A stretch of DNA of 64,000 nt from Amycolatopsis coloradensis (GTDB lineage Bacteria > Actinomycetota > Actinomycetes > Mycobacteriales > Pseudonocardiaceae), in contig NZ_CP150484.1 of the NCBI RefSeq assembly GCF_037997115.1, forward strand, positions 4,497,074 through 4,561,073. Reading direction: 5' to 3'. Under the pieces are notes generated by a model. That model was not told where the DNA came from and searched no databases. It saw nothing but the letters and a program-made list of their open reading frames with translations. The first letter of the stretch is position 1. The number at the start of each line of letters is the position of its first letter. The position numbers were made by a program, and so were the translations under genes. This document shows positions 50,013 to 58,296 of this stretch, piece after piece.

Positions 50013-51974
50013 GATCTGCGTGAGCGCGCCAGCCTTGCCGATCAGACCGTGCCCCGGCGGCGGTGGGCAGGGATGTGGGTGCTGCCGGAAGTCCGGTGGG
50101 CGTCCGCCGCGACGGTCCTGTTCCTGGTGGGATCGCTGGTCCAGGTCGCCGACGGGCCGTCTTGGCTGTGGTGGGGCTTGTATCTGACCTGCTATGTCAC
50201 CGGTGGCTGGGAGCCGGGCTGGGCGGGCCTGCAGGCGTTGTGGGAACGCAAGCTCGACGTGGACCTGCTGATGGTCCTCGCGGCGATCGGTGCCGCGGCG
50301 ATCGGCCAGGTCTTCGACGGCGGGCTGCTGATCGTCATCTTCGCCATCTCCGGGGCGTTGGAGGCGATCGCCACCAAACGCACCGAGGACTCGGTTCGCG
50401 GCCTGCTCGACCTCGCCCCCGAGCGGGCGGCCCGGCTCACCGGCGTGGGCGAGGAGATCGTCGACACCGCCGTGCTGCGGGTGGGCGATCTGATCGTCGT
50501 ACGGCCGGGTGAGCGGATCGGTGGTGACGGGGAAGTCGTCGAGGGCTCCAGCGACGTCGATCAGGCGAGCATCACCGGTGAGTCGCTGCCGGTCGACAAG
50601 ACGGCCGGGGACGAGGTGTTCGCCGGCACCCTCAACGGCACCGGTGTGCTGCGGGTGCGGATCACGCGGCCCGCCGAGGACACGGTGATCGCGCGGATCG
50701 TCGCGATGGTCGCGGAGGCCAGTGCCACCAAGGCGCGCACGCAGTTGTTCATCGAGAAGATCGAGCAGCGGTACTCGATCGGCATGGTCGCCGCCACGGT
50801 GGCGCTGTTCGTGATCCCGTTGCTGTTCGGTGCCGCGTTCGAGCCGACGTTGCTGCGGGCGATGACGTTCATGATCGTGGCGTCGCCGTGCGCGGTGGTG
50901 CTCGCGACGATGCCTCCGCTGCTGTCGGCGATCGCGAACGCCGGGCGGCATGGCGTGCTGGTCAAATCCGCCGTCGTGCTCGAACGGCTCGGCGCGATCA
51001 CCCGTGTAGCCTTCGACAAGACCGGCACGCTCACCGAAGGCACGCCGCGAGTGGCCGAGATCCGCGCCCTGCCCGGCACCGGAATCACCGGCACCGAACT
51101 GCTCGCACTGGCCGCCGCCGCGGAACATCCCTCCGAACACCCGTTGGGCCGGGCTGTCGTGGCGGCCGCTCGCGACGCCGGGATCGCGCTCCGTCCGGCC
51201 GGGGACTTCACCTCGGCGCCGGGACGTGGCGTGTCGGCTCGCGTGGACGGCCGCGGGATCGAGGTCGGCAGTCCGCTGCGGCTGCTGGACGACGATCACG
51301 ACCAGGCTCGCGTCACCGTGGCCGAACTGGAGGATGCCGGGAACACGGCCGTCGTCGTCCTCGTCGACGGCCTCCCGGCGGGTGTACTGGGACTGTCCGA
51401 TCGGGTGCGTCCCGCGGCGGCCGCGACGATGAACCGGCTGACGGAATTGACCGGTTCCGAGCCGGTGCTGCTCACGGGTGACAACCGGCGCGCGGCCGCC
51501 CGCCTCGCCGGCGAGGTCGGCATCACCGACGTCCGTGCGGGCCTGCTGCCCCAGGACAAGGTGGCCGCGGTGCGCGAACTGGAAGCGCGGGGCGCCAAGG
51601 TGATGGTGGTCGGTGACGGCGTCAACGACGCTCCCGCGCTGGCCGCGGCCCACACCGGCGTCGCGATGGGCCGGGGAGGATCCGACCTCGCGCTCGATAC
51701 CGCCGACGCGGTCGTCACCCGGGACGAACTCGCCGCCATCCCCGCCGTGATCGGTCTTGCCCGTCGCGCCCGGCGTCTCGTCATCGCCAACCTGATCATC
51801 GCCGCCGGCTTCATCGGGGTGCTCGTGGTCTGGGATCTGGTGGGCCATCTGCCCCTGCCACTCGGCGTGGCCGGGCATGAAGGGTCCACGGTCCTCGTCG
51901 GCCTCAACGGGCTGCGGCTGCTGCGCAAGTCGGCCTGGCGACGGGCGGCCTCGTCCACCGGAGGGAAGTCCTGA
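50004..51974 (+). CDS. P1B-4-type heavy metal translocating ATPase
   Basis: 656 residues. The phosphorylation site is DKTGTLTEG, with TGES in the actuator domain (ASITGESLPVDKT), HP in the nucleotide domain (SEHPLG) and GDGVNDAPAL. The TM6 metal motif is SPC (MIVASPCAVV) rather than CPC, and the last TM carries HEGST, both marking the P1B-4 group (Co/Fe/Ni/Zn export: CtpD, CoaT, PfeT). There is no N-terminal HMA domain, as usual for this group. GTG 50004 has no strong ribosome site. It is divergent from the CzrA-like ArsR gene. The metal is uncertain; Co(II) or Fe(II) fits the subgroup best. Confidence 0.9.
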   Translation: MTADLRERASLADQTVPRRRWAGMWVLPEVRWASAATVLFLVGSLVQVADGPSWLWWGLYLTCYVTGGWEPGWAGLQALWERKLDVDLLMVLAAIGAAAIGQVFDGGLLIVIFAISGALEAIATKRTEDSVRGLLDLAPERAARLTGVGEEIVDTAVLRVGDLIVVRPGERIGGDGEVVEGSSDVDQASITGESLPVDKTAGDEVFAGTLNGTGVLRVRITRPAEDTVIARIVAMVAEASATKARTQLFIEKIEQRYSIGMVAATVALFVIPLLFGAAFEPTLLRAMTFMIVASPCAVVLATMPPLLSAIANAGRHGVLVKSAVVLERLGAITRVAFDKTGTLTEGTPRVAEIRALPGTGITGTELLALAAAAEHPSEHPLGRAVVAAARDAGIALRPAGDFTSAPGRGVSARVDGRGIEVGSPLRLLDDDHDQARVTVAELEDAGNTAVVVLVDGLPAGVLGLSDRVRPAAAATMNRLTELTGSEPVLLTGDNRRAAARLAGEVGITDVRAGLLPQDKVAAVRELEARGAKVMVVGDGVNDAPALAAAHTGVAMGRGGSDLALDTADAVVTRDELAAIPAVIGLARRARRLVIANLIIAAGFIGVLVVWDLVGHLPLPLGVAGHEGSTVLVGLNGLRLLRKSAWRRAASSTGGKS

Positions 51975-52057
51975 TGGTCAAGCGCCTCGTGAAGTGGCTG
52001 GATCAGCGGCTCGACGTTGATCAGTGTGGTGCGCTCGTCAGGAGCGACTTTGATTGA
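51974..52057 (+). CDS. 27-aa ORF coupled to the metal ATPase
   Basis: ATG 51974 overlaps the ATPase stop (TGATG) and reads MVKRLVKWLDQRLDVDQCGA, then LVRSDFD and TGA. It may be a genuine small co-translated protein, amphipathic and basic at its start. It also resembles the first residues of a bc1-type cytochrome b gene, so it could be a truncated remnant. It ends 20 bp inside the 3' end of the pseudogene on the other strand. Confidence 0.4.
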   Translation: MVKRLVKWLDQRLDVDQCGALVRSDFD

Positions 52058-52796
52058 CAGCCGAGGCCCTCAGTGGGCAGGGACCACGCGGCTTCGATGG
52101 AATCGGGGGCCGGCATTCGAGCGCGGCGAGCGCGCTTCCGTCGGTGAGTGCGTGGACTGCCCAAACCTGGCGGCGGCTCGTCCAGTGGACGCCGCGATCA
52201 CGGCAGATGCTCTCGACAAGGGCTTCGATGCCGACGGGGTCGGGATGAGTCTCTTGTGGCGCCGGCGTCGAGACCGAGTCCGCGACTGCGATGGCTCCGG
52301 CCGGAAGTGAAGCCCAGTCGGTGCGCTCCACGGTGAGAACGGTCTGCCTGGTCGCGCCGGATCGGTCTGTTTCCTCGTCTGTACGCGGCATGAGCGCGAT
52401 CTCCAAGGTGCGCTCGTCGCACCAGGTGACCTGCGAAACCGGATACCACGTCGAGAATCAGCAGCTCGCCTTCGAAGGCGTAACCGCCGTCGTAGGAGCC
52501 GGTGCCGATGGTCACGAGACGCAGGTCCGGGTGGAAGGCGACCGGACTCCTGCGTCCCAGGCGTGCCATTGCGCCCACCCGAGGTCGCCGGCGACGACGA
52601 TGAGTTCACCGGACGGCGATGTGGCGACGTCTCTCGGGCACCCTGTCTCTGCGAACGGGCCGGCGCCCAGGACACGGCCGACGGTGACGAACTCGGTCGT
52701 GGGTCCGAGCGGCTTCGGCTCGGGTGTCACGCTCATCGGCGGACGGAACGCTCGATTCCTTCGATCGTGAAACACAACCTTGCCAGGTGCGCTCAT
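52038..52796 (-). pseudogene. Hypothetical WD40/TolB-like protein with two frameshifts
   Basis: One protein is spread over three frames. From ATG 52796: VTVGRVLGAGPFAETGCPRD and SGELIVVAGDLGWAQWHAWD. Then after a shift at about 52555: RRSPVAFHPDLRLVTIGTGS and FEGELLILDVVSG. Then after a shift at about 52430: ERTLEIALMPRTDEETDRSG through ALTDGSALAALECRPP to the stop at 52038. The alternation of short beta-strand-like segments (FHPDLRLVTIGTG, GELLILD) suggests a beta-propeller. No intact copy is present in the window. Confidence 0.7.
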
Positions 52797-52982
52797 GGAC
52801 GACAAAGCCCGCGAATCGGTCGGCGGCCCTGCGACTCCCAGGCCCACTTCTGGGCGCGCTGCTCTACGTCGGAGCGTTCCTGCTCCGCCCACGCGCCGCC
52901 ACGGCGGCCGCTGTCACCTGACCCCCGGCACGCCGAGTTCGCGGCCCCGCCAAAGGAAACCTCGCAAACGCACGACAGGAAA

Positions 52983-53032
52983 CCGCTCCCGGGCAGGCGA
53001 TCGACTTTGCTCGACCCCCTGCCCGGGAGCGG
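52983..53032. terminator. Perfect 15-bp hairpin downstream of the GH43-like gene
   Basis: CCGCTCCCGGGCAGG (52983-52997) pairs exactly with 53018-53032 across a 20-nt loop. It lies about 70 bp beyond the stop of the secreted GH43-like gene and probably terminates it. The rest of 52797-53100 shows no gene. Confidence 0.7.
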
Positions 53033-53100
53033 CCCTTGGCCGCCGTTCACGACAAGCCGGGTGTGTGAAAGCCCTTTCAGTGAACGCCCGGATCAGGGCC

Positions 53101-54174
53101 TTAACTGAGGTAGAAGCCGCCGTCGTTGCGGAGGACAGTCGCCACGATCGGGAACCGGCGGGTGCCGTTCCACCAGTGGTAGACCGCGTGGTACTGGCCG
53201 TTGGCCGCCTGGAAGAAGTCCATCCCGCCTGGGCCGGGGTGGTTGCCGGGCAGGCCGCGGTAGGGGTTGAGGCCCCCGGCGCCGGTGTACCCGAAGTACG
53301 GGCGCTCGGCCCCGTTCTGCCGTGGTGTGCAGCGCGTCGACGGGATCGGGCCGGTGCCGCACCTGGCGATGCCGGTCGCGTACCGTGCGCTGTCCCAGTT
53401 GTTGCCGGAGTAGGCCAGGTACCAGTAACCGTCGGCGGACTTGAACATCGACGGGTTCTCGATCACGTGTGTGCCGCCGCTCATCCGGATGGTCTCCCAT
53501 CCGATGTCGGTGCTCTTCAACGCGTCCCGGCGGGTAGCCCAGTCCGCCATGCCGTTGGACTGGGTGCGCACGATCGAGATGCCGGTCTCCGGGTACGAGG
53601 TGATGGCGTCGTCCCGGTAGGCGACATACATGGCGCTGCCCGAGACGAACGGGTTCGCGTCGATGGCCCAGCGGCCGTTGCCCGGGCACGCCCACTCGAC
53701 GGGGTTGGTGAACGGCCCGCGTGCACTGCCCGAGACGGCGCGGCCGAGGCATTTCTGGCCGGTGCCCCGCTTGGACGCGGTGTAGTACATGAAGTAGGTG
53801 TCGCCGAAGCGGACGACGCCGGGCGCCCAGATGTTGCCCTCCGCCCAGCTACCCGGCCCGTTGGGCAGTGCGTCGGCCGACGCGCAGGTGCCCACACCGA
53901 CGGTGTTGCCGGAGCCGTGCACGAGCACCGGCACGAACAGTTTGCCGGTCACGCCGCACCGGGCGCCGACACCGGCGCCGACCGTGGTGCCGTAAGTGAC
54001 GTATGTGCCGTCCTTCGCCTGGACGGTGTCCGGGTCGGCGAGTGGGAACGTCGACTCGGCAGCCGCGGTTGAGACACCGTCGGCCGCGCTGGCCGTGTTG
54101 ACCGCCATGACGGCGGTCGCGGCGGTCGTCGCGAGCACGCCCGCCACGAGTAATCTGGTCGTCCACTTGCGCAT
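53101..54174 (-). CDS. Secreted GH43-like (arabinanase-type) glycoside hydrolase
   Basis: 357 residues with a Sec signal peptide (MRKWTTRLLVAGVLATTAAT, cleavage after about ASA at residue 31). Five-bladed propeller features of GH43 are present: LADPDTVQAKDGTYVTYGTT (general base Asp), WAPGVVRFGDTYFMYYTASK, AIDANPFVSGSAMYVAYRDD (pKa-modulating Asp) and THVIENPSMFKSADGYWYLA (acid Glu). ATG 54174 follows AAGGGA. It likely cleaves extracellular arabinan or related plant polysaccharide. No transporter or regulator lies alongside. Confidence 0.87.
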   Translation of the reverse strand: MRKWTTRLLVAGVLATTAATAVMAVNTASAADGVSTAAAESTFPLADPDTVQAKDGTYVTYGTTVGAGVGARCGVTGKLFVPVLVHGSGNTVGVGTCASADALPNGPGSWAEGNIWAPGVVRFGDTYFMYYTASKRGTGQKCLGRAVSGSARGPFTNPVEWACPGNGRWAIDANPFVSGSAMYVAYRDDAITSYPETGISIVRTQSNGMADWATRRDALKSTDIGWETIRMSGGTHVIENPSMFKSADGYWYLAYSGNNWDSARYATGIARCGTGPIPSTRCTPRQNGAERPYFGYTGAGGLNPYRGLPGNHPGPGGMDFFQAANGQYHAVYHWWNGTRRFPIVATVLRNDGGFYLS

Positions 54175-54664
54175 GCTGAATCCCTTACTGGGCAAGGAGA
54201 GTGGTGTCGGTCAGGAGGAGCACCTGGCCGCCCGCGGCCGAGGCGGCAAGCCCGGCCGCTGCGATGCCGAACACGATTCGCCGGGGTGACCAGCTGCTCT
54301 CCCCGGTTACTTGTCGACGGACAAGTGCGCCGGTTGCAAACTATGTGACCCCAGTCGCCAACGCGACTGAAAGCGTGGAAACTGCCGGTCCATGCGTCCG
54401 TACGGCCTATCCGGCGGTGCCGTTCGACCTACCGCGGCGCCGCGCGGTGATCCGACCCGCCCGCCGAATGGCTATGACATCCGAGCCGCGCCCTGGGGAT
54501 CGTGACCGACCCCGTACTCGTCGGGCGCCGGACGAGTACGGGGACCTACTGGCCGACCTCGACGTCACACGAGCGGCGTTGCCCTGGCAAGCGGTCGATT
54601 TCGCCGTCGCATGGGCCGGGAACCTGCGGGTACTGCGACCTTGTCGCCCGAGAGCAGGCGGAGC

Positions 54665-54790
54665 TCAGCCTGGGCTGATCTGAATCGTTGTCGTTGCCGG
54701 AGGCGTCAGTGGGGTGAAGGTCGCCTCGGTAAAAGTCGCCCTGTCGAACTGGGCGTCGCAGTCGAAGGTCACCTCTTCAAACCTCGAGCT
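54665..54790 (-). pseudogene. Pentapeptide-repeat protein fragment
   Basis: The stretch SRFEEVTFDCDAQFDRATFT followed by EATFTPLTPP shows phenylalanines every five residues, as in pentapeptide-repeat proteins. Only two to four repeats remain, and no start or upstream domain is readable. Confidence 0.4.
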
Positions 54791-54948
54791 TCCGTTCCGC
54801 GGCTTCATCTCGCGCGAGGCAAAGGACCCGACGGTGCGCGATCTCGATCCGAGGGGCGGACGCTGTGATGGTCGACGCGCTGTCGCTCGCCGCCGTCGTG
54901 GATGGCTGCATAGGGGCGGCATCGGTGTAGTCGTGCCGTACGTTCCGC

Positions 54949-55150
54949 TTGCATGTGCGCACTCACCCGGACCATGACCGCACTGTTCACGGTGCGCGGG
55001 AAGCAGCGAAGCGGCTGCGGTACGCGCTGGAGGCCAGGCACCGAGGCGCTGCCGATCGACGCCAAGCCCGGCACCGCGTGCCTTCCAGGACCTTCTCGGG
55101 GCGGTTCGTGACCGCGGTCCAAGCCGCCGGTGGCGCGACCGCCAGCCCCC
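54949..55150 (+). pseudogene. CHAD-domain remnant
   Basis: One frame reads TVHGAREAAKRLRYALEA, very like the CHAD core LHxxRKAAKRLRYALE. A second frame about 50 bp on reads FQDLLGAVRD, like the next CHAD helix (LQxLLGxxxD). A frameshift between them and missing flanks mark it as dead. Confidence 0.5.
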
Positions 55151-55251
55151 TGTTCCGCCGGAGCCGCGAGCCGATCGCGACCACGTGAAGGCTCGGCTGC
55201 CGCGGTACCGGCGCGACCTCTGGGCCGCGACGGCACCGCGCAGTCACTTCG

Positions 55252-55902
55252 TCATTTCTCAGGTGTGTTCGTGACCTCGACGCCTCCGAAGATCGCGGTC
55301 GCGTTCACGGCGAGCACAGGAGCGTCCGCCGGGAGATCACCGGTACCGTCGGTTTTGTCCTCCAGGCCGCCCATGAACGGCAGGCCGCCGAGCGAGACCC
55401 GCCAGCCCCGCGGTACCAGCACCTTGACGCCGCCGAACAAGGCGAAAGCGTCCACCGTCGCTCCCTCGTCGATGTGGGCTTGACGAAGGTCGAGCGTCGA
55501 ACCGCCGAAGATCGCCGAGACGTCGGTGTGCCGCAGGTGGCGGGACTGTTCCCTGGTGGTCGCTCCACCGAACATCACGAGCGGTGTCCTGGTGCTGTGC
55601 TCCCGGCGCAGTCCGGCGAGCACGGCGAATCCCGCCACCGCCAGCAGGGTCGGCCACCACAGGCCGCCTTCCGCCAGGTCCAGAGTGCCCGCGAGCAGGA
55701 TGAGCCCGATCACCGTCACGGCGGCCGGTCCGATCGACACCCGTCGCTGGGACAGCATCGCGACGATGCCGAGGCCGACCAAGGAAGCCGGCCACCACGC
55801 GCCGAGCAAGCCGCCGGTTTCGAGGACGCCGGTCGCGTCGAGGATCCCCAGCACGCCCAGGGCCACCAAGACCAGCCCGACCCAGAATCGAACAGGTTTC
55901 AC
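55252..55902 (-). CDS. LiaF-like membrane protein (cell-wall-active antibiotics response C-terminal domain)
   Basis: 216 residues. Four TM helices occupy the first 105 residues (FWVGLVLVALGVLGILDATG, then LGIVAML and VTVIGLILLAGTLDL). A soluble beta-solenoid-like C-terminus follows with repeated FGG turns (VMFGGATTRE, AIFGGSTLDL, ALFGGVKVLV, AIFGGVEV), the LiaF/DUF2154 pattern. GTG 55902 overlaps the upstream stop by four bases. Such proteins sense or modulate envelope stress; no two-component system is adjacent. Confidence 0.85.
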   Translation of the reverse strand: MKPVRFWVGLVLVALGVLGILDATGVLETGGLLGAWWPASLVGLGIVAMLSQRRVSIGPAAVTVIGLILLAGTLDLAEGGLWWPTLLAVAGFAVLAGLRREHSTRTPLVMFGGATTREQSRHLRHTDVSAIFGGSTLDLRQAHIDEGATVDAFALFGGVKVLVPRGWRVSLGGLPFMGGLEDKTDGTGDLPADAPVLAVNATAIFGGVEVTNTPEK

Positions 55903-56192
55903 GACGGCTTCTCTTCCGCCGCCGGGTCGCCGCGGCGTTCGACCGCGATGGACCACGGGCCCGCGAGCGCGGTGATCGCGCCGGCCGCTGTCGCGACCGG
56001 TGCGAGGACCGCGGCGACGATGCCGGCGTTCACGGGTACATCGAGGATCACCCGCTCCTGGGTGTCCTTGACGACGATGCGCCGGACGTTGCCCTCGCGG
56101 ACGAGCCGTTGCACCTTCTCGGTGAACACTTCGCGTGGCTCCTTCGGCGCCGAGGATTCGGTCACTTGCTGATCTTCTTTCTGCACGGTCAT
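55899..56192 (-). CDS. DUF4342-domain protein
   Basis: 97 residues. The core EKVQRLVREGNVRRIVVKDT, then QERVILDVPVNAGIVAAVLA, matches DUF4342, which has one hydrophobic C-terminal segment (about 55-80). ATG 56192 has a good site (GAGAGGAAACC). It is the first gene of a pair with the LiaF-like protein (GTGA overlap), suggesting a joint membrane or envelope role. Function unknown. Confidence 0.8.
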   Translation of the reverse strand: MTVQKEDQQVTESSAPKEPREVFTEKVQRLVREGNVRRIVVKDTQERVILDVPVNAGIVAAVLAPVATAAGAITALAGPWSIAVERRGDPAAEEKPS

Positions 56193-56320
56193 GGTTTCCT
56201 CTCCCTTCCGCTTCCACGGTGAGGCCTCGGCTCGCCGGGTGGCAGTGACCTTCGGTCCTTCCCCGCGGCCGAAAGGCGCACGATCCTGAGCGGAGGACTT
56301 TCCGACGGAGGAGGCCGTTC

Positions 56321-57327
56321 GTGAAGATGCGCGCATGGCGGGTCACCCGGCCAGGGCCGATGGCTTCGAGCCCACTTGAGTGGGCGGAGGTGCCGGTCTC
56401 GCGACCGGCCGCCGAGGAGGTGCTGGTCAGGGTGCTGGTGTGCGGGGTCTGCCGCACCGATCTGCACGTCGCCGAGGGTGACCTGCCGGTACACCGGGTG
56501 GGGGTGATTCCGGGACACGAGGTCGTCGGCGAGGTGGTCGCCGTGGGGGACGAGGTCTCCGGCTTCAGTACGGGCGACCGGGTCGGAATCGCTTGGTTAC
56601 GTGAAACTTGTGGCCGGTGCCGGTACTGCCTTCGCGGCCGGGAGAACTTGTGTCCGGAGTCGCGCTACACCGGTTGGGACGAAGACGGGGGTACGCCGAA
56701 TTCGCGGTCGTACCGGCCGCTTACGCTCTTCCGCTACCCGAGGGGTACACCGACGACGAGCTCGCGCCCTTGTTGTGCGCCGGGCTGATCGGCTACCACG
56801 CGCTGGAGCGGGCGCAAGTACCCGAGGGCGGTCGGCTGGGGATCTACGGGTTCGGCGGAAGTGCCCACCTGACCGCCCAGGTGGCGATCGCCCGTGGCGC
56901 CACCGTGCACGTGATGACCCGCAGCGAGGAAGCCAGGAAGCTTGCTTTGGCTCTCGGAGCGGCCTCGGCCGTCGCGGCTACCGAGCCGCCGCCTGAGCCT
57001 CTGGACTCGGCGATCCTGTTCGCGCCCGCCGGAGAACTGGTTCCACCCGCCCTCGAGGCTCTCGATCGAGGCGGGACACTGGCACTCGCCGGGATCCATC
57101 TCTCCGACATCCCGTCACTGAACTATCAACGGCACCTCTTCCAGGAACGTCAGGTACGCAGCGTCACGGCGAACACGCGCGCCGAGGCGCGAGAGTTCCT
57201 GGCGTTCGCGGGGACACACCACCTCGAGGTGAGCACGGTGCCGTACCCACTGGACGGGGCGGACCGGGCGCTCACGGATCTGGCGGAGGACCGGGTCAAC
57301 GGCGCGGCCGTGTTGCGGGTGGGCTGA
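56321..57327 (+). pseudogene. Zinc-dependent alcohol dehydrogenase with a one-base frameshift
   Basis: Frame 1 (GTG 56321, behind GGAGGAGG) encodes the catalytic domain: [31 protein letters not shown] and the structural-zinc loop [18 protein letters not shown], up to WDEDGG near 56690. Frame 2 then continues with [19 protein letters not shown], the Rossmann region [19 protein letters not shown], to the stop at 57327. The shift sits in a run of five G (56687-56691); six G would restore one 335-residue AdhA-type enzyme. It could be a recent mutation, slippage or a sequencing error. Confidence 0.85.
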
Positions 57328-57339
57328 CCGCCGCGTCGT

Positions 57340-58296
57340 TCACGCGGGAACGAGCAGGATCCACAAAGGACCGTCGGACACCGGAAGCGGCTGCCCGGAC
57401 GCGGTCGTGAACCGGGTCGGCGCCGTTGCCGTCGCACGGTCCCAGGTAGCCGCGAACCGCTGCCCGCCTCGCCACATCGTCGCCTGCCCGGTGCCGACCG
57501 TCTGGGCGATAGGGGAGTTGGGGACCGTTCCGGTCTCCCCGCGTTCGCCGAGCCGGACGGCGACCCGCTGTTCGACGATCGTCGCCGCGCCGACCTGGCC
57601 GCCGTCCACCGAGGTCAGCGGCGAGCCGTCCAGACCGATCAGGTACCTGCCGATGTCCTGGGACCAGGTGAACGTGAAGGCGGCCGCCGGATAGCGGATC
57701 GCCGCGGTGGCGGCTGCCGTGCCGGATTCCGGTGCGGCGCCCGCCTCGGGAAACGTGCCTTCCGGCGCGACCTCGCTGTCGGGGACCTGACGTGGGCGAA
57801 GGTAGAGATTGTGCGGTGACGGCCGGGAGTCGTCGCGGAAGTACGCGTTCGGGATTTCCGTGGGCGAAGCGCTCGTCAGTGAAGCCGAACGCAGAGTCGG
57901 CAGCAGCTCCGGTGCGGCGCCGGAATAGGCGAGAGCGGGTCGTCCGAATTGGGCCAGCAGGCTGAGGTCGGTGGCCCGTGCGCTGCGCACCGGGCCGATC
58001 ACCGCCGGCGGGCGGCCCCGGTAGAGCGCGAGCAGCCGGGTCAGTCCGCCCTCGACAGGTTCCACGTACACGAGGTCCGCGGCACTCAGCCCGGTCTGCG
58101 GCCGAGCGGCCGCCACGTTGTCGATCTTGACGGCCAGTACCGCCCGGCGATCAGGCGCGGCGGCTTCGCTGGACGACGGAGCCGGGGCCGAGTCGGTCCC
58201 GCTCGTCGGGCCGGACAGTTCTCGCACGATCAGGACCACTGCTGAGACGAGCACCACGGCCCCCGCCGTCGACGCGATCCACCAGGACTTCTTCAC
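57340..58296 (-). CDS. DUF3048 (YerB-like) secreted/anchored protein
   Basis: 318 residues with an N-terminal TM/signal anchor (SWWIASTAGAVVLVSAVVLI) and a Ser/Ala/Pro linker. The DUF3048 domain shows VKIDNVAAARPQTGLSAADL, VEPVEGGLTRLLALYRGR, IGPVRSARATDLSLLAQFGR and ending MWRGGQRFAATWDRA. It lies outside the membrane; function unknown. It is the third gene of a run with gap and nagA (4-base overlap with the nagA stop), so it may relate to cell-wall amino sugar turnover (inference). Confidence 0.87.
   Translation of the reverse strand: MKKSWWIASTAGAVVLVSAVVLIVRELSGPTSGTDSAPAPSSSEAAAPDRRAVLAVKIDNVAAARPQTGLSAADLVYVEPVEGGLTRLLALYRGRPPAVIGPVRSARATDLSLLAQFGRPALAYSGAAPELLPTLRSASLTSASPTEIPNAYFRDDSRPSPHNLYLRPRQVPDSEVAPEGTFPEAGAAPESGTAAATAAIRYPAAAFTFTWSQDIGRYLIGLDGSPLTSVDGGQVGAATIVEQRVAVRLGERGETGTVPNSPIAQTVGTGQATMWRGGQRFAATWDRATATAPTRFTTASGQPLPVSDGPLWILLVPA

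Larger units (their letters stand above)
54175..55251. other. 1.1-kb gene graveyard
   Basis: No intact gene. From 54471 a plus-strand frame ending at 54683 (YGDLLADLDVTRAALPWQAV, then DFAVAWAGNLRVLRPC) may be a short unknown protein or a fragment. At 54665 to about 54790, minus strand, are pentapeptide-repeat-like residues. At 54949-55150, plus strand, is a CHAD-like remnant in two frames. The region seems to have accumulated broken genes. Confidence 0.5.

Noticed and set aside
54201-54683. 160-codon plus-strand frame
   Set aside because: Only the last 70 residues look protein-like and the start lies in the GH43 gene's upstream region; treated as part of the decayed region.
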